Assembly: GCA_027080505.1 (NCBI GenBank)
Contig: JALWRX010000112.1
Span: 1-64,000, forward strand
From: Ghiorsea sp.
GTDB taxonomy: Bacteria; Pseudomonadota; Zetaproteobacteria; Mariprofundales; Mariprofundaceae
Direction of reading: 5' to 3'
DNA: 64,000 nt
The notes under the pieces were generated by a model. It did no database searches. It was not told the DNA's origin and saw nothing but the letters and a program-made list of their open reading frames with translations. Both the position numbers and the translations under genes were made by a program. This document shows positions 1-8,578 of this stretch, one piece after another (the first letter of the stretch is position 1; every line of letters starts with the position of its first letter).

Positions 1-236
1 TTGCACAAATCAACACCAACCAACTATGGTTATCTTTTGATAGTGAGCCTGACAAACTGATTGGTCCGATTACTTTACCTGATGCTATTTTGCAGCAGCT
101 TCGCGAGGGTGATGTGATTGATATTGAACTGGGGTTACGTGACGATGTATGGAATATCGTTGATGTTGGCCCTGTATATCCTGCCATTGTTTATGTTGCA
201 GCAGAAGAAATGACACTGCCTGACAAGCTCACATAA
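1..236 (+). CDS. C-terminal end of an unrecognised protein
   Basis: An open frame enters from the left edge and stops with TAA at 234-236, giving about 77 residues. The visible part is acidic and hydrophobic, with the stretches LIGPITLPDAIL and DVGPVYPAIVYVAAEE, and has no cysteines or membrane segment. I do not recognise the family. It lies on the same strand as the flagellar operon but is separated from it by about 240 bases that carry a sigma-54-type promoter, so it is probably a separate transcription unit. The start and most of the domain content lie outside the window. Confidence 0.6.
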   Translation, partial: AQINTNQLWLSFDSEPDKLIGPITLPDAILQQLREGDVIDIELGLRDDVWNIVDVGPVYPAIVYVAAEEMTLPDKLT

Positions 237-414
237 GTTTATCATCAATACCTTAAACTATTAAACCCATAAGGATATAGTACTACCATTTAGTGCAAGC
301 CTACTAAGTAATAGCAGGAAAAAAATTCCCTGCTGTTGAACATTCATGCCAGAAGCCTGACACCACCAAAACAAATAGTTGTTTAGAAATAAAGACTTAA
401 GAAAAAAGCAACCT

Positions 415-430
415 TGGCATTAAACATGCT
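415..430 (+). promoter_or_regulatory. Sigma-54 (RpoN) -24/-12 promoter for the flagellar operon
   Basis: TGGCATTAAACATGCT matches the RpoN consensus TGGCAYRNNNNTTGCW with the invariant GG (416-417) and GC (428-429) exactly ten bases apart. Transcription would start near 441, about 35 bases before the flgF ATG. Class II flagellar operons with hook and basal-body genes are RpoN-dependent in many polarly flagellated bacteria, which fits. The 237-414 stretch upstream could hold sites for the required NtrC-type activator, but I cannot identify one. Confidence 0.75.
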
Positions 431-475
431 CTTTCTTCCATATACACAGTTTCAATCGTGCCCTAGGAGAAAAAT

Positions 476-1219
476 ATGCAACGTGGTTTCTTTATTGCAG
501 GTGTCGCAAGTACTATGGCTGAAAACCGCCTAGACAATATCACGCATAATCTCGCCAACGTAAACACTACAGGCTACAAAGCATCCCGCTCATCTTTCAA
601 AACCGTTTTATCCAACAATTTAATGGCAACAGGCAACAAAGAAAAAACACCTGCATCTTATTTAAGCATGGGGACACAATATATCGATACCAAAGCAGGA
701 ACCATTAAACAAACTAGCAACCCTTTAGACTTTGCTATCCTTGCCGAAGGCTATTTCCAAGTCGAACAGCCTGATGGCAGCGTAGCTTTAACGCGGGCCG
801 GTAATTTTCGCCTTGATGCAGATAGCAACCTTATTACCCAAAGTGGTTTGCCTGTTCTTGATGATTCAGGTGTACCCATCAACTTACCCAGCGGTGAAAT
901 TACAGGCAGCAATAGCGGTGCAATTTATGTCAACAATCAACAGGTTGCTCAACTGGCTTTGGTCAAAGTGATTGATGATAAACAACTGCAACAAAAAGAA
1001 GGTACACTTTTAATAACCAATGAAAGCAACCTTGAGCCCGCAGTTGGTGATGTTGTTGTGCAACACGGTGCACTCGAAGGCTCCAACGTCAACTCTGTGC
1101 TCGCTATGACCGAAATGGTCGCCACATTAAGAGCATACGAATCAACAATGAAAGTTGTTGAACAATACAATCAACTGGCAGGGCAGCTTAGCTCAAATGT
1201 CGGAAAAATTTCAGGTTAA
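476..1219 (+). CDS. flgF: Flagellar basal-body rod protein FlgF
   Basis: FlgF is a proximal-rod subunit of the flagellar axial structure in the periplasm, exported by the flagellar type III apparatus. The 247-residue product has the family length. It carries the N-terminal rod signature [12 protein letters not shown]-like motif (HNLANVNTTGYK, about residues 24-35), the central SNPLDFAI segment near residue 80, and the C-terminal helix with LRAYESTMKVVEQYN typical of axial proteins. ATG at 476 is preceded by AGGAGA at 465-470. It is the first gene behind the sigma-54-type promoter and is followed after 13 bases by its paralogue flgG. FlgF rather than FlgG or FlgE is chosen on length and on its place directly before flgG. 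Confidence 0.93.
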   Translation: MQRGFFIAGVASTMAENRLDNITHNLANVNTTGYKASRSSFKTVLSNNLMATGNKEKTPASYLSMGTQYIDTKAGTIKQTSNPLDFAILAEGYFQVEQPDGSVALTRAGNFRLDADSNLITQSGLPVLDDSGVPINLPSGEITGSNSGAIYVNNQQVAQLALVKVIDDKQLQQKEGTLLITNESNLEPAVGDVVVQHGALEGSNVNSVLAMTEMVATLRAYESTMKVVEQYNQLAGQLSSNVGKISG

Positions 1220-1232
1220 GAGGTAAACTATT

Positions 1233-2021
1233 ATGATGCGTTCACTATGGACAGCCGCAACAGGCATGGCAGCACAAACCACCAACGTTGATGTGATTTC
1301 CAACAACCTTGCCAATGTTAATACCGCAGGTTTTAAGCGTGGTAGAGCCAACTTTCAAGATTTAATGTATCAACAAGTCAAAGCACCTGGTGCAGAATCT
1401 AGCGCTGCAGGCACCCAACTACCCTCGGGTATTCAAGTTGGTCTTGGCGTACAAACAGCAAGCATCGAATATGTATTTTCTGAGGGTAGCTTTCAACAAA
1501 CCAGCAACCCCCTAGACATTGCTATTCAAGGCAAAGGTTTCTTTCAGGTTTTATTGCCCAATGGTGAAACAGGGTACACACGCTCAGGCTCGTTTAATCG
1601 TGATGCACAGGGAACATTAGTAACATCCAGTGGCAACCCCATACAGCCTACGATTAGTATCCCAGCAGATGCTCTAAATATTCATGTTGGGCAAGATGGC
1701 ACTGTATCTGTAGAGCAACCAGGCTCTTTATCTACTGTTGTTGGTCAAATTCAAACCGTGGACTTCAGTAATCCCGCAGGCTTATCGCATTTAGGCAACT
1801 CTATTTTTCAAGCTACCAATTCTTCAGGGCAACCACTTACTGGCAACCCTGGTGAAAATGGTTTTGGTGGTTTGGGTCAAGGTATGCTGGAGATGTCCAA
1901 TGTGAATATGGTTGAAGAAATGGTCAATCTGATTGCAGGACAACGTGCATACGAAATGAACTCCAAATCCGTACAGGCTGCTGATGAAATGTTACAAACT
2001 GCCAATGGTTTGAAACGTTAA
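1233..2021 (+). CDS. flgG: Flagellar distal rod protein FlgG
   Basis: FlgG forms the distal rod that crosses the P and L rings. The product is 262 residues, the usual FlgG length. It starts with the near-invariant [12 protein letters not shown], followed by [16 protein letters not shown] and the FlgG-typical [21 protein letters not shown] follows in the middle, and the C-terminal axial helix contains [13 protein letters not shown]. An AAGAGG ribosome-binding site sits before the ATG. It is a clear paralogue of the preceding flgF. The next gene, flgA, starts one base after its stop, so the pair is translationally linked. Confidence 0.96.
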   Translation: MMRSLWTAATGMAAQTTNVDVISNNLANVNTAGFKRGRANFQDLMYQQVKAPGAESSAAGTQLPSGIQVGLGVQTASIEYVFSEGSFQQTSNPLDIAIQGKGFFQVLLPNGETGYTRSGSFNRDAQGTLVTSSGNPIQPTISIPADALNIHVGQDGTVSVEQPGSLSTVVGQIQTVDFSNPAGLSHLGNSIFQATNSSGQPLTGNPGENGFGGLGQGMLEMSNVNMVEEMVNLIAGQRAYEMNSKSVQAADEMLQTANGLKR

Positions 2022-2022
2022 T

Positions 2023-2721
2023 ATGAAAACGTTAGCTACTTTCTTCGTTATGTTGTTCATGACGCAAGGGCTACAGGCTGCTACCCCTGTACAACCCAGC
2101 ATCAACATCGAACTACAAAAGTCGCTAACGGCATTTTTTGCCGCCCAACCCAAGGCAAATGGTGCCATCGCCAAACTTGTCAAAGTTCAACATTGGCCGA
2201 ATATTCACGGAAGCGTGCGTTGGTCTTTACCCAACTTGCGTTTTTTACCCAAACGTGTGTCTTTAATTGCCGAGCAGGGGCATGGGAAAAGCCTAAGAAG
2301 ATGGTATGTATCCACCCAAGTTCACTGGGTTCGTCAAGTTGTCACAATGAAGCATGATATTTCGGCACGAACCGTGCTAGATAGAAGTATGTTACAAAAA
2401 GAATGGAAAGACATTGCAGGTTTACGCGGACAAACTTGGACAGACATCAATGATGTTATCGGTTTAAAAACACTACGCAATATGCGTAAAAATGATGTGG
2501 TGGTATCCAGTATTGTCAAACGCCCACCTCTCATCAAACGTGGTGACCATGTCACCATTTTGGTTAAAACCTCAGGTATTCAAGTGCGTGCTGAAGGTAT
2601 TGCCCTGAAATCAGGCAGCCGTGGTGATCGAATGTTGGTACAAAACATTCGCAGTAAACAAACACTACAAAGTATTGTGCAAGATGCACATACCGTCTCC
2701 ATTACAATGGGAGGTGCATAA
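2023..2721 (+). CDS. flgA: P-ring assembly chaperone FlgA
   Basis: FlgA is a periplasmic chaperone needed to polymerise FlgI into the P ring. The 232-residue product starts with a Sec signal peptide (residues 1 to about 19, ending LQA). The C-terminal half (about 110-230) reads as the SAF-type domain of the family, with ISARTVLDRSMLQ and KRGDHVTILVKTSGIQVRAEGIALKSG-like stretches. The middle is basic and less conserved. It sits between flgG and flgH and overlaps flgH by one base. FlgA is poorly conserved between groups, so the call rests on the SAF-type C-terminus and on position. Confidence 0.88.
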   Translation: MKTLATFFVMLFMTQGLQAATPVQPSINIELQKSLTAFFAAQPKANGAIAKLVKVQHWPNIHGSVRWSLPNLRFLPKRVSLIAEQGHGKSLRRWYVSTQVHWVRQVVTMKHDISARTVLDRSMLQKEWKDIAGLRGQTWTDINDVIGLKTLRNMRKNDVVVSSIVKRPPLIKRGDHVTILVKTSGIQVRAEGIALKSGSRGDRMLVQNIRSKQTLQSIVQDAHTVSITMGGA

Positions 2722-3404
2722 TGCAAAAAATCATAACCGCCTTATTCTGCCTATTGGCACTACAAGCTTGTACAGCAACCAAGGCACAAGTCACAGAAGA
2801 TGTAAATAAGCCTATTGTCGATCAAGCGTTACAAGCTACTGATCACCATCAAAACCATACAGGCTCATTATGGAACAATAGTGGCTCAACCATGTTTACC
2901 GACCCCAAAGCCCATAGGGTAGGTGATTTGGTCATGGTATTGGTTCAAGAAAATGCCAGTGCCACTCGCACACTTGGCACGAAAAAAAGTAGAAAATCAC
3001 AACATAAATCTAGCCTTAGTGCCCTATTTGGACTGGAAAAAAGCATTGCCCCCAATTTTGACCCCAAAGTGGCCATGGATACCAGCAATGATAAAAGCTT
3101 TGCTGGCAGTGGCGAAACAACCAATACAGATTCACTCATTGCTTCAGTAACCTCTGTCGTCACAGAAGTTTACCCCAATGGTAATATGAAAATCATTGGT
3201 CGCCGCCAAGTAACCATCAACCAGCAACCTCAAGAGTTAACATTTACAGGTATTGTTCGTCCTTCTGATATTTCAGCGAACAATACCATTTTATCAGCAC
3301 AAGTTGCCCAAGCACATATCAGTTATGGTGGCGGCGGTTCATTGGCTGCAATGTCGGATGAAGGTTGGTTAGGGCAAACCTTGGATTTCATATGGCCATT
3401 TTAA
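2721..3404 (+). CDS. flgH: Flagellar L-ring lipoprotein FlgH
   Basis: FlgH forms the outer-membrane L ring, the bushing through which the rod turns. The 227-residue product has a lipoprotein signal with lipobox LQAC, the acylated cysteine being C17. The body shows family features: SLWNNSGSTMFTDPKAHRVGDLV, SATRTLGTKKSR-type sequence and the C-terminal VVTEVYPNGNMKIIGRRQ and GIVRPSDIS segments. Presence of L and P rings confirms a two-membrane cell. The ATG overlaps the flgA stop by one base. Confidence 0.95.
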   Translation: MQKIITALFCLLALQACTATKAQVTEDVNKPIVDQALQATDHHQNHTGSLWNNSGSTMFTDPKAHRVGDLVMVLVQENASATRTLGTKKSRKSQHKSSLSALFGLEKSIAPNFDPKVAMDTSNDKSFAGSGETTNTDSLIASVTSVVTEVYPNGNMKIIGRRQVTINQQPQELTFTGIVRPSDISANNTILSAQVAQAHISYGGGGSLAAMSDEGWLGQTLDFIWPF

Positions 3405-3415
3405 AGGATAACATC

Positions 3416-4507
3416 ATGAAAATAGTTATGGTATGCATCACATTATTGATGTTTTCCACATCCGTTTATGCCGAGCGCATCAAAGACCTTGCAGATATTG
3501 AAGGTGTGCGCTCCAATGCCTTGATTGGTTATGGTATCGTCGTCGGTCTCAATGGCACAGGTGACAAAGCCAACTCCTCACCATTCACCATCAGCAGTAT
3601 CACAGCCATGCTAGAACGTTTTGGTATCAATGTTCGTCCTGATATTTCCAAACTTAAACCCAAAAATATTGCCGCAGTTATGGTCACTGCCGAATTACCC
3701 GCATTTGCTCGCCCAGGGCAAAAATTGGATGTCACCATATCCAGCATGGGTGATTCTAAAAGCTTACGTGGTGGCACACTTTTAATCACACCATTAATGG
3801 GCGGTGATGGTCAAGTATATGCCGTGGCACAAGGCGGGTTATCTGTTGGTGGTTTTGCTGTCACAGGCAATGGTGGCAACACGGTTAAAAACCATCCGAC
3901 TGTAGGCAAAATACCCAATGGAGCCCGTATTGAAAAAGCTGCGCCTCGTGGTTTTTTTGCAGGGCAAGAAAAAGTAACCATTATGCTACGCAACCCCGAC
4001 TTTACCACTGTGCAACGTATGAAAAACATCATCAATAAACGCATGGGCAAAGGCATTGCCAAGGCTATTGATGCAGGTACGGTTGAAGTTTGGAATGTGA
4101 GTGGTGATGCCATTGCTTTGGTTGCAAAGCTTGAACAAATGGAGCTTCAAACCGATAGAGCAGCTATTGTGGTGGTTGATGAACGCACGGGTACCATTGT
4201 CATGGGGCAAGGTGTAACCATTGAAACCGTTGCTGTCTCCCATGGTAATATTAGTATCAATGTTACGGAAAGCCCAGATGTATCACAACCTTATGCCTTT
4301 TCTAAGGGTAGCACCGCCATTACGCCCAACACCAATATCCAAGTTGAAGAGGACTCCGCCAAACTTGTCGTCTTACCACGTCAGGTCACCTTGGCATCTT
4401 TGGTATCAGCGCTTAATACCGTTGGTGCATCACCCAGCGACTTGATTGCCGTGCTTCAAGCCATTAAGGCTGCTGGAGCATTGCATGCCGAATTAAGGAT
4501 TATGTAA
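3416..4507 (+). CDS. flgI: Flagellar P-ring protein FlgI
   Basis: FlgI is the periplasmic P-ring subunit around the rod. I start it at ATG 3416, giving 363 residues, because an AAAGGA site lies at 3404-3408 and the product then begins with a proper signal peptide ending VYA-ERIKDLADIEG, the conserved mature FlgI start. The frame is open 17 codons further upstream, but that would overlap flgH and hide the signal peptide. Family stretches include LIGYGIVVGLNGTGDK, NIAAVMVTAELP and RTGTIVMGQGV. The stop overlaps the flgJ ATG by one base. Confidence 0.96.
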   Translation: MKIVMVCITLLMFSTSVYAERIKDLADIEGVRSNALIGYGIVVGLNGTGDKANSSPFTISSITAMLERFGINVRPDISKLKPKNIAAVMVTAELPAFARPGQKLDVTISSMGDSKSLRGGTLLITPLMGGDGQVYAVAQGGLSVGGFAVTGNGGNTVKNHPTVGKIPNGARIEKAAPRGFFAGQEKVTIMLRNPDFTTVQRMKNIINKRMGKGIAKAIDAGTVEVWNVSGDAIALVAKLEQMELQTDRAAIVVVDERTGTIVMGQGVTIETVAVSHGNISINVTESPDVSQPYAFSKGSTAITPNTNIQVEEDSAKLVVLPRQVTLASLVSALNTVGASPSDLIAVLQAIKAAGALHAELRIM

Positions 4508-4959
4508 TGCGTGATTTGGTCGAAACCGTTATTGGGCAGGTATTAAAAAAACAGCCCACCATGAAACCCTCCACTCCTGCACAACAACCTTTGGCATCAT
4601 TCAAAGGCAGTCATGTGCAACAGCCTGTGGAGGTTAAGGATGAAAAACTATGGGGCGTTTGCTGCCAATTTGAATCCATGTTTTTGCAACAAATGATGAG
4701 CGCCATGCGTAAAACAGTGCCTGAATCTGACTTTTTACCGCGTGGTTATGCTGATAGTGTCTATGACGGCATGATGGATCAAGCCATTGCAGAATCAGGC
4801 AGTAAACAAGCACCACTTGGTTTGGCAATGAATATGTACCGCCAACTGGAACGCGATGGACTAGGTTCGGATGCATCATCGATTCAAGAGATACAAAAAG
4901 CTACCGATAGTATTCATAAGATGGATATGGTCGATAATCCTAAATTAGGAGGTGTTTAA
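4507..4959 (+). CDS. flgJ: FlgJ rod-binding protein, short form without the muramidase domain
   Basis: The 150-residue product corresponds only to the N-terminal rod-binding/rod-cap domain of FlgJ. The core is LWGVCCQFESMFLQQMMSAM followed by YADSVYDGMMDQAIAE and a PLGLAMNMYRQL segment. The beta/gamma-proteobacterial FlgJ is about 310 residues with a C-terminal N-acetylglucosaminidase that opens peptidoglycan for the rod. That domain is absent here and the frame ends cleanly, so this is the single-domain form also found in other proteobacterial lineages. A separate hydrolase must serve rod passage. The next gene starts on its last base. Confidence 0.88.
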   Translation: MRDLVETVIGQVLKKQPTMKPSTPAQQPLASFKGSHVQQPVEVKDEKLWGVCCQFESMFLQQMMSAMRKTVPESDFLPRGYADSVYDGMMDQAIAESGSKQAPLGLAMNMYRQLERDGLGSDASSIQEIQKATDSIHKMDMVDNPKLGGV

Positions 4960-5237
4960 TGCGTATTCAAGGTTCATCTGCAACAAAAGCAGCTAGCAAA
5001 CCCAGTAAAAAAGCCAAAGCCTCCACAGCAAAAACCAGTGGTGATAGCGTGCAAGTATCGGATGCTGCGGGTTTACGCGAGCGCGCCAAAGTGATGTTGT
5101 CAGATATGCCAGATGTGCGTTTGGATCAAATTGAAGAAATACGTCATGCTTTAGAACAAGGTACATACCAAATGGATCACAAAGCTGTGTCCACCTACAT
5201 TGTTCGCAATGCATTGTCTGAGCACTCTTGGGGGTAA
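4959..5237 (+). CDS. flgM: Anti-sigma-28 factor FlgM
   Basis: FlgM binds sigma-28 (FliA) and blocks late flagellar transcription until it is exported through the finished hook-basal body. The 92-residue product has a basic, low-complexity, disordered N-terminal half rich in Lys, Ala and Ser. The sigma-binding C-terminal half includes VQVSDAAGLRERAKVML, SDMPDVRLDQIEEIRHALEQGTY-like sequence and IVRNALSEHSW. GGAGG lies just before the ATG, inside the end of flgJ. Placing it inside the basal-body operon ties its level to that stage of assembly. Confidence 0.88.
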   Translation: MRIQGSSATKAASKPSKKAKASTAKTSGDSVQVSDAAGLRERAKVMLSDMPDVRLDQIEEIRHALEQGTYQMDHKAVSTYIVRNALSEHSWG

Positions 5238-5242
5238 GAACC

Positions 5243-5719
5243 ATGAATCATGCAACACCAGAGCACCACATCAGTCAAATGCCAGCCATGATACGGCAAA
5301 TTCTACAGGACATGAATACCTGCATCACAGAACAAGAAAATATTATTCTTGAAGAACGTGATGCCATGAAAGTATTTAATGCTACGGCTCTAACAGAGCT
5401 TGTTGAGCGTAGGGCACGCACACAAAGTATTCTCGATGAATTGGAAAGCAGGTGCCAACGTCTTATGGGGCTAAGCAATACTCAGCACACCATGGAATAT
5501 TTAATTGATGCCTATGCTGATGATGAAGCTGATATGCTGCAAAACATGCGCATTGAACTGATGCGCCGTATGCAAACCTTAGAAAAAGATCACATTGAGA
5601 ATCACTTACGCTTACGTGCAGCTTGGAATGTTACCACCAGTATTTTACAACATATTGGCGCAGTGGATGTACCCCAAACATATCAAAAAAATTATGCAAC
5701 TCAGCAGGCATCCAGATGA
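5243..5719 (+). CDS. flgN: FlgN-like export chaperone for FlgK and FlgL
   Basis: FlgN is a cytosolic chaperone that delivers the hook-filament junction proteins to the flagellar export gate. The 158-residue product is almost entirely helical and charged, with coiled-coil character and no membrane segment. Sequence similarity to the poorly conserved FlgN family is modest; the call leans on helical make-up, size and the flgM-flgN-flgK order. I use ATG 5243, behind a GGGGGTAAG site, rather than the in-frame TTG at 5228. The stop TGA overlaps the flgK start ATG (5716) in an ATGA arrangement. Confidence 0.75.
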   Translation: MNHATPEHHISQMPAMIRQILQDMNTCITEQENIILEERDAMKVFNATALTELVERRARTQSILDELESRCQRLMGLSNTQHTMEYLIDAYADDEADMLQNMRIELMRRMQTLEKDHIENHLRLRAAWNVTTSILQHIGAVDVPQTYQKNYATQQASR

Positions 5720-7452
5720 GTTTCGCATCTTTAAACATTGCCGCATCAAGCTTGCGCTCACAGCAAAAAGCCATTGATGTGTTGTCCCACAATATGGCGA
5801 ATGTGAATACCCCAGGTTATTCGCGGCAAAGCCCCAATATTGTCACGGCAAGCCCTGTAAGCATTGGCAACTTGAATTTGGGTCGTGGGGTAAACCTTAA
5901 TGACATACAACGCAGTGTTGACCCACTTATTAACAACGCTATGAGAGAAAACACTTCTCAATCAGCATATTGGAACACCATAACATCTGGGCTTACCACA
6001 GTAGAAAGCACATTTGGCAGCTTGGATAACACAGGTTTATCAGCAGCCGTAAATGATTATTTTTTAGCTTGGCAGCAACTTAGCAATAACCCCCAAGATG
6101 TAGCGCAAAAAAACAATGTACTCAATAAAAGTGAGACTTTAACCACGCAACTCAATCAAATGTACACCCAGCTTAGCAATGCTCAGCAAAGCTTAGACCA
6201 AGATATTAATCAGCAAATTGATGCTGCAAACCTTAAAATTGATGCCATTGCTTCTCTAAGCAATCAAATCAAAGCCCAAGAAGCTGCCCAGCAAGGTAAT
6301 TCCAGTGCAGCCAACGACTTGCGCGACCAACGCGATGAAGGCATTCGACAGCTAGCACAAATTATTCCTATTCAACAAGTCAACACCCAAGATGGCAATG
6401 TGCTCATTCAAACCAAAGGCGGTGATATGCTTACCCATGATGGTTCAGTACGCCACTTACAACGTGGTAATACCGCAGGAACAAATGGGTTCCGTGATAT
6501 TGTTATCCAAGGCAAAAATGCACCTGTTCAAGGTTTGGATACAGGGGGGTCATTGGGTGGTTTGCTGGCATTACGTGATGGTAACTTCCAAGGTTATATG
6601 GATGATTTAAATAGTTTTGCTGCCAACCTTGCCTACACCACCAATCAAATTCACAGCAGTGCAGGTGGTGGCACACGCGCCTCTGTGGTGCAATCAGGGC
6701 AAGGCGCTCTTAACCCTGCACTAGCATTAAATGATCCAAACCAAGGGGTTACCTTTGCAGGGCAAGTACAAGCAGGCAGCTTTAGTATGCATGTTTATGA
6801 TGCTACAGGCACGCCACTAACCCCCACCAGTGACTTTACGATTAACCTTGCCGCTGGTGCAACCATGAATGATGTTGTGACAGCGATTAATGCTTCAGGT
6901 TCTGGTGTTACAGCAAGTGTTGATGTTGCAGGTAGGCTAAACCTTGATGCAGGTGCAAACACCATGGCATTTTCTAATGATACCAGCAACTTCTTGGCAG
7001 CGTACGAAGTGAATAGCTTCTTTCATGGTGCTACAGCGGGAAACATTACAGTTTCACAACAAATTCAAAATAATGCTAGTGCTATCAATACAGGTTATAT
7101 TGCCCAAGGTAGCTCCTTAATCTTTGCTGGTGATAATACTGCAGCTATACAAATCATGAACCTGCAAGACCAAGCACTGAGTGTAGATGGAAGCCCTGCC
7201 GCAAGTTTACATAGCCGCATTTCAACACTGTCTTCCCAATATGGGCTTGATGTAGGGCTTGCCAATCAGCAAAGCGCTTACCGCCAAGCCGAAGCTGCTA
7301 GCCTTACCCAACAGCGTGATGCTGTGTCGGGTGTCAATGTAGATGAAGAGTTAATTGCCATGATGAAGTTTCAACGTGCTTATGAAGCTTCTGCCAAAGT
7401 GATTTCAACAAGCAACCAAATGATGGATTCATTAATGGGGATATTAAGATGA
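5716..7452 (+). CDS. flgK: Flagellar hook-associated protein 1 FlgK
   Basis: FlgK is the first hook-filament junction protein. ATG 5716 gives 578 residues starting MSFASLNIAASSLRSQQ, as expected for the family; the longer open frame (from 5623) runs into flgN. Family marks are the N-terminal axial motif SHNMANVNTPGYSRQ, GRGVNLNDIQRSVDP and LRDQRDEGIRQLA, and the C-terminal SGVNVDEELIAMMKFQRAYEASAKV-type helix (about residues 530-560). The central part is a variable beta-rich region. It overlaps flgN upstream and flgL downstream by four bases each. Confidence 0.96.
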   Translation: MSFASLNIAASSLRSQQKAIDVLSHNMANVNTPGYSRQSPNIVTASPVSIGNLNLGRGVNLNDIQRSVDPLINNAMRENTSQSAYWNTITSGLTTVESTFGSLDNTGLSAAVNDYFLAWQQLSNNPQDVAQKNNVLNKSETLTTQLNQMYTQLSNAQQSLDQDINQQIDAANLKIDAIASLSNQIKAQEAAQQGNSSAANDLRDQRDEGIRQLAQIIPIQQVNTQDGNVLIQTKGGDMLTHDGSVRHLQRGNTAGTNGFRDIVIQGKNAPVQGLDTGGSLGGLLALRDGNFQGYMDDLNSFAANLAYTTNQIHSSAGGGTRASVVQSGQGALNPALALNDPNQGVTFAGQVQAGSFSMHVYDATGTPLTPTSDFTINLAAGATMNDVVTAINASGSGVTASVDVAGRLNLDAGANTMAFSNDTSNFLAAYEVNSFFHGATAGNITVSQQIQNNASAINTGYIAQGSSLIFAGDNTAAIQIMNLQDQALSVDGSPAASLHSRISTLSSQYGLDVGLANQQSAYRQAEAASLTQQRDAVSGVNVDEELIAMMKFQRAYEASAKVISTSNQMMDSLMGILR

Positions 7453-8330
7453 GAGTAACCCAAAACCAAATGTACGATAGCCTGACTGTAGGCATCAACA
7501 AACAACTGAAAATCAAAAATGATGCCAATGCTGCCATTTCATCAGGTACACGTTTTCAACGCCCTGCCCAAGCAGGTTTAGATTATAAAATATCCTTAGA
7601 TTTACGCCATACCCAAAGCCAAATCAAAGGCAGTGTTGAAGCCTTATCTGTTGCAGATTCACGTTTATCCGCCAGCCAAACCATGTTGAATGACATCAGC
7701 AATGTATTAACACGCGCCCAAACAATTGCTGTACAACAAGCTTCCGCTCAAACTGGCTCAGGTGAACAACTTACTGCAGCAGTAGAAGTCCGTCATTTAT
7801 TAGATCAAGTCGCCAACTCAGCCAACCAAACATGGATGGGAGAAGCTTTATTTGCAGGCACAGATACTGGTGCAATAGCTTTTGTCCAAGATGCTACAGG
7901 TGCTTACCAGTACCAAGGCTCTAATCAAGACAGAACCGTTGCCGTAAATACCAACCAAAGCATTACCACCAATGTGCGCGGTGATGAGCCTGCATTCAGC
8001 AATACTTTTAATGCGCTACAATCTTTTATCACCGCATTGGAAACTGGTGATAGACAAGGTATTAGTGATGCCATTGGTAATATCACCTCTGCTACCAACG
8101 AAATTGTTGATTTGACCAGTCGTGTAGGTGGGCAAATTAATGCCATTCAAAACTATAAAACATCGTATGATGATATGAAGTTTGCCATTGATAAGCGGCT
8201 TAATGAGCATGAATCTGCAGATGTTGCAAAACTCGTGGTCGATATGCAAACCGCTGACATCGCACTGCAAGCATCTTACACCCAAATTGCCAATTTAAAA
8301 AATATGTCGCTCATTAATTATTTACGTTAA
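7449..8330 (+). CDS. flgL: Flagellar hook-associated protein 3 FlgL
   Basis: FlgL is the second junction protein and is related to flagellin. The 293-residue product starts MRVTQNQMYDSL and has the flagellin-like N-terminal helix. MLNDISNVLTRAQTIAVQQAS and the export-loop region ANQTWMGEALFAGTDTG follow. The C-terminal helix is VAKLVVDMQTADIALQASY with a final LINYLR. Translation is coupled to flgK by an ATGA overlap. It is the last structural flagellar gene of this operon; csrA follows after 28 bases. Confidence 0.93.
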   Translation: MRVTQNQMYDSLTVGINKQLKIKNDANAAISSGTRFQRPAQAGLDYKISLDLRHTQSQIKGSVEALSVADSRLSASQTMLNDISNVLTRAQTIAVQQASAQTGSGEQLTAAVEVRHLLDQVANSANQTWMGEALFAGTDTGAIAFVQDATGAYQYQGSNQDRTVAVNTNQSITTNVRGDEPAFSNTFNALQSFITALETGDRQGISDAIGNITSATNEIVDLTSRVGGQINAIQNYKTSYDDMKFAIDKRLNEHESADVAKLVVDMQTADIALQASYTQIANLKNMSLINYLR

Positions 8331-8358
8331 TGGATATATATAAAAGGAGCTACCAGCT

Positions 8359-8577
8359 ATGATGGTCATACGCCGAAAAGTTGGGCAGTCCATACGTATC
8401 AACGATGATATACGTCTTGTCATACTTGATATTCAAGATGGGCATATTATCCGCTTTGGTATTGAAGCTCCCGAAGATATAGCAGTCCATAGGTTAGAAA
8501 TTTATGAGCAAATCCAACAAGAAAACAAGGCAGCCATAGCAGGTGATGCACTAGCTTGGCTCAAGCAAGGTGAATAA
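8359..8577 (+). CDS. csrA: Carbon storage / translational regulator CsrA
   Basis: CsrA is a small dimeric RNA-binding protein that blocks translation by binding GGA motifs near ribosome-binding sites. In species with FliW it controls flagellin synthesis. The 72-residue product shows the first strand as VIRRKVGQSIRINDDI, then IRFGIEAPEDIAVHRLEIYEQIQ with the core RNA-contact region near the conserved R44-type position. Its own leader has AAAAGGAGC before the ATG, a possible autoregulatory GGA site. A second ATG directly follows the first. The stop lies inside the fliW ribosome-binding region. Confidence 0.95.
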   Translation: MMVIRRKVGQSIRINDDIRLVILDIQDGHIIRFGIEAPEDIAVHRLEIYEQIQQENKAAIAGDALAWLKQGE

Positions 8578-8578
8578 T

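Noticed and set aside
313-334. Hairpin AGCAGG/CCTGCT as a terminator for the gene at the left edge
   Set aside because: Six pairs with a ten-base loop and no T-run after it; too weak to call, though it may end the upstream transcript.
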